Shown one piece after another: positions 63,323 through 64,000 of a stretch of DNA of 64,000 nucleotides. Made by a program: the position numbers and the translations under genes. The notes under the pieces were generated by a model, which saw only the letters and a list, made by a program, of their open reading frames with translations, was not told the origin of the DNA and did not search any database. Source of the DNA: an uncultured Pseudomonadota bacterium (lineage in GTDB: Bacteria; Pseudomonadota; Gammaproteobacteria; Burkholderiales; Burkholderiaceae_C); the NCBI GenBank assembly GCA_945952465.1, contig CAMFIB010000001.1, forward strand, positions 434,001 to 498,000. The letters run 5' to 3'. The stretch's first letter is position 1. Each line of letters opens with the position of its first letter.

Positions 63323-64000
63323 ATGGACCACAGCGACGAAGACCTGATGCGGCGCATCCGCAACGACCTGATCGACAGCTACGACGAGGAGCTGGAGATG
63401 GAAATGGAAGACCACCCCTTCGAAGTCAACGGCGCAGACCAGCCCAGCGACAGCGCCAAGGAGGCGCGCAAGCGCTACTTCCGCGAGCTGTTCCGGCTGC
63501 AGGGCGAGCTGGTGAAGCTGCAGGACTGGGTGGTGAACAGCAAGCACAAGGTGGTGATCGTGTTCGAGGGCCGCGACGCGGCGGGCAAGGGCGGCGTCAT
63601 CAAGCGCATCACGCAGCGGTTGAACCCGCGCGTGTGCCGCGTGGCCGCGCTGCCGGCACCGAACGACCGCGAGCGCACGCAGTGGTATTTCCAGCGCTAT
63701 GTGGCGCACCTGCCGGCCGCCGGCGAGATGGTGCTGTTCGACCGCAGCTGGTACAACCGCGCCGGCGTGGAGCGGGTCATGGGCTTCTGCAACGACGAGC
63801 AGTACGAGGAGTTCTTCCGCACGGTGCCGGAGTTCGAAAAGATGCTGGTGCGCTCGGGCATCCAGGTCATCAAGTACTGGTTCTCCATCACCGACGAAGA
63901 GCAGCACCTGCGTTTCCTCGGCCGCATCCACGACCCGCTGAAGCAGTGGAAGCTCAGCCCCATGGACCTGGAAAGCCGCCGCCGCTGGGAGGAGTACACC
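63323..64000 (+). CDS. ppk2: Polyphosphate kinase 2 (partial, runs off the window)
   Basis: The first 226 residues of a PPK2-family kinase, which exchanges phosphate between polyphosphate and nucleotides. After an acidic N-terminus (about 1-45), the domain begins ELFRLQGELVKLQDWVV; Walker A is GRDAAGKGG (83-91); Walker B region is LFDRSWYNRAGVERVMGF with D140; and the lid has RIHDPLKQWKLSPMDLES. The acidic extension fits PPK2 class 1-type proteins. The gene is cut by the window end, without an earlier stop. Confidence 0.94.
   Translation, partial: MDHSDEDLMRRIRNDLIDSYDEELEMEMEDHPFEVNGADQPSDSAKEARKRYFRELFRLQGELVKLQDWVVNSKHKVVIVFEGRDAAGKGGVIKRITQRLNPRVCRVAALPAPNDRERTQWYFQRYVAHLPAAGEMVLFDRSWYNRAGVERVMGFCNDEQYEEFFRTVPEFEKMLVRSGIQVIKYWFSITDEEQHLRFLGRIHDPLKQWKLSPMDLESRRRWEEYT

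Overview
The window is about 64 kb of GC-rich chromosomal DNA with dense, operon-packed genes and almost no AT-rich islands. The gene families (ZnuD-like TonB receptor, XdhC/MocA pair, TAXI protein, EgtB/EgtD, TetR-RND-TolC block) and a short dispersed repeat beginning close to AAATCGGCCG point to Burkholderiales, probably Comamonadaceae. This is inference from gene content and style. I see no rRNA, tRNA, CRISPR array, IS element, integrase or phage gene.

Layout. 1-4886: a rightward cluster with an unfinished gene end, an alpha/beta hydrolase-SDR fusion, a PF10118 protein, a periplasmic protein and a [2Fe-2S] flavin reductase. 4960-12467: a leftward efflux block (TetR, membrane fusion protein, RND pump, Pcm, rhodanese, TolC). 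12697-18265: a VOC protein, then a leftward set of TPAT-like lipoprotein, solute-binding protein, large TRAP permease and TetR. 18586-20398: glutaryl-CoA dehydrogenase and MsrA. 20415-27933: a metal-linked cluster with a ZnuD-like TonB receptor, three tandem bufferin-type precursor peptides, the MNIO enzyme BufB, its partner BufC and a DUF255 thioredoxin-fold protein. 27990-35672: AEC carrier, SugE/Gdx (with no normal stop), PdxH, XdhC plus MocA-like protein, ChaC-like cyclotransferase, GloA, thioesterase/MarR pair, a Rossmann protein and LtrA. 35696-40775: RhlE-type helicase, EttA and an orphan TAXI protein. 40884-46539: a MerR-controlled metal cluster (CDF pump, Cys-rich and His-rich small proteins, outer-membrane channel, multicopper oxidase, HMA-MauE fusion). 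46554-51415: small protein, OmpA lipoprotein, methyltransferase and an aapJQM amino-acid ABC system without its ATPase. 51582-58194: acyl-CoA ligase with a catalase-like partner, NDH-2, DUF1801, glycine-zipper protein and an MDR reductase. 58496-61942: ergothioneine genes egtB-egtD followed by DUF427 and a 2OG-Fe dioxygenase. 61974-end: thiolase and the start of ppk2.

How they work together. Two separate loci deal with metals: the bufferin locus, where a modified Cys-rich periplasmic peptide should bind copper or a similar metal, and the MerR/CDF/multicopper oxidase locus. Redox protection is spread around them (MsrA, ergothioneine, GloA, catalase-like protein, DUF255 protein).

The features most worth a second look are the triplicated bufA genes with terminators between genes, a 56-bp repeat present five times in one orientation (one copy lies inside a coding sequence), the TPAT-type TRAP cluster, and the SugE gene that reads on through the antisense of pdxH.
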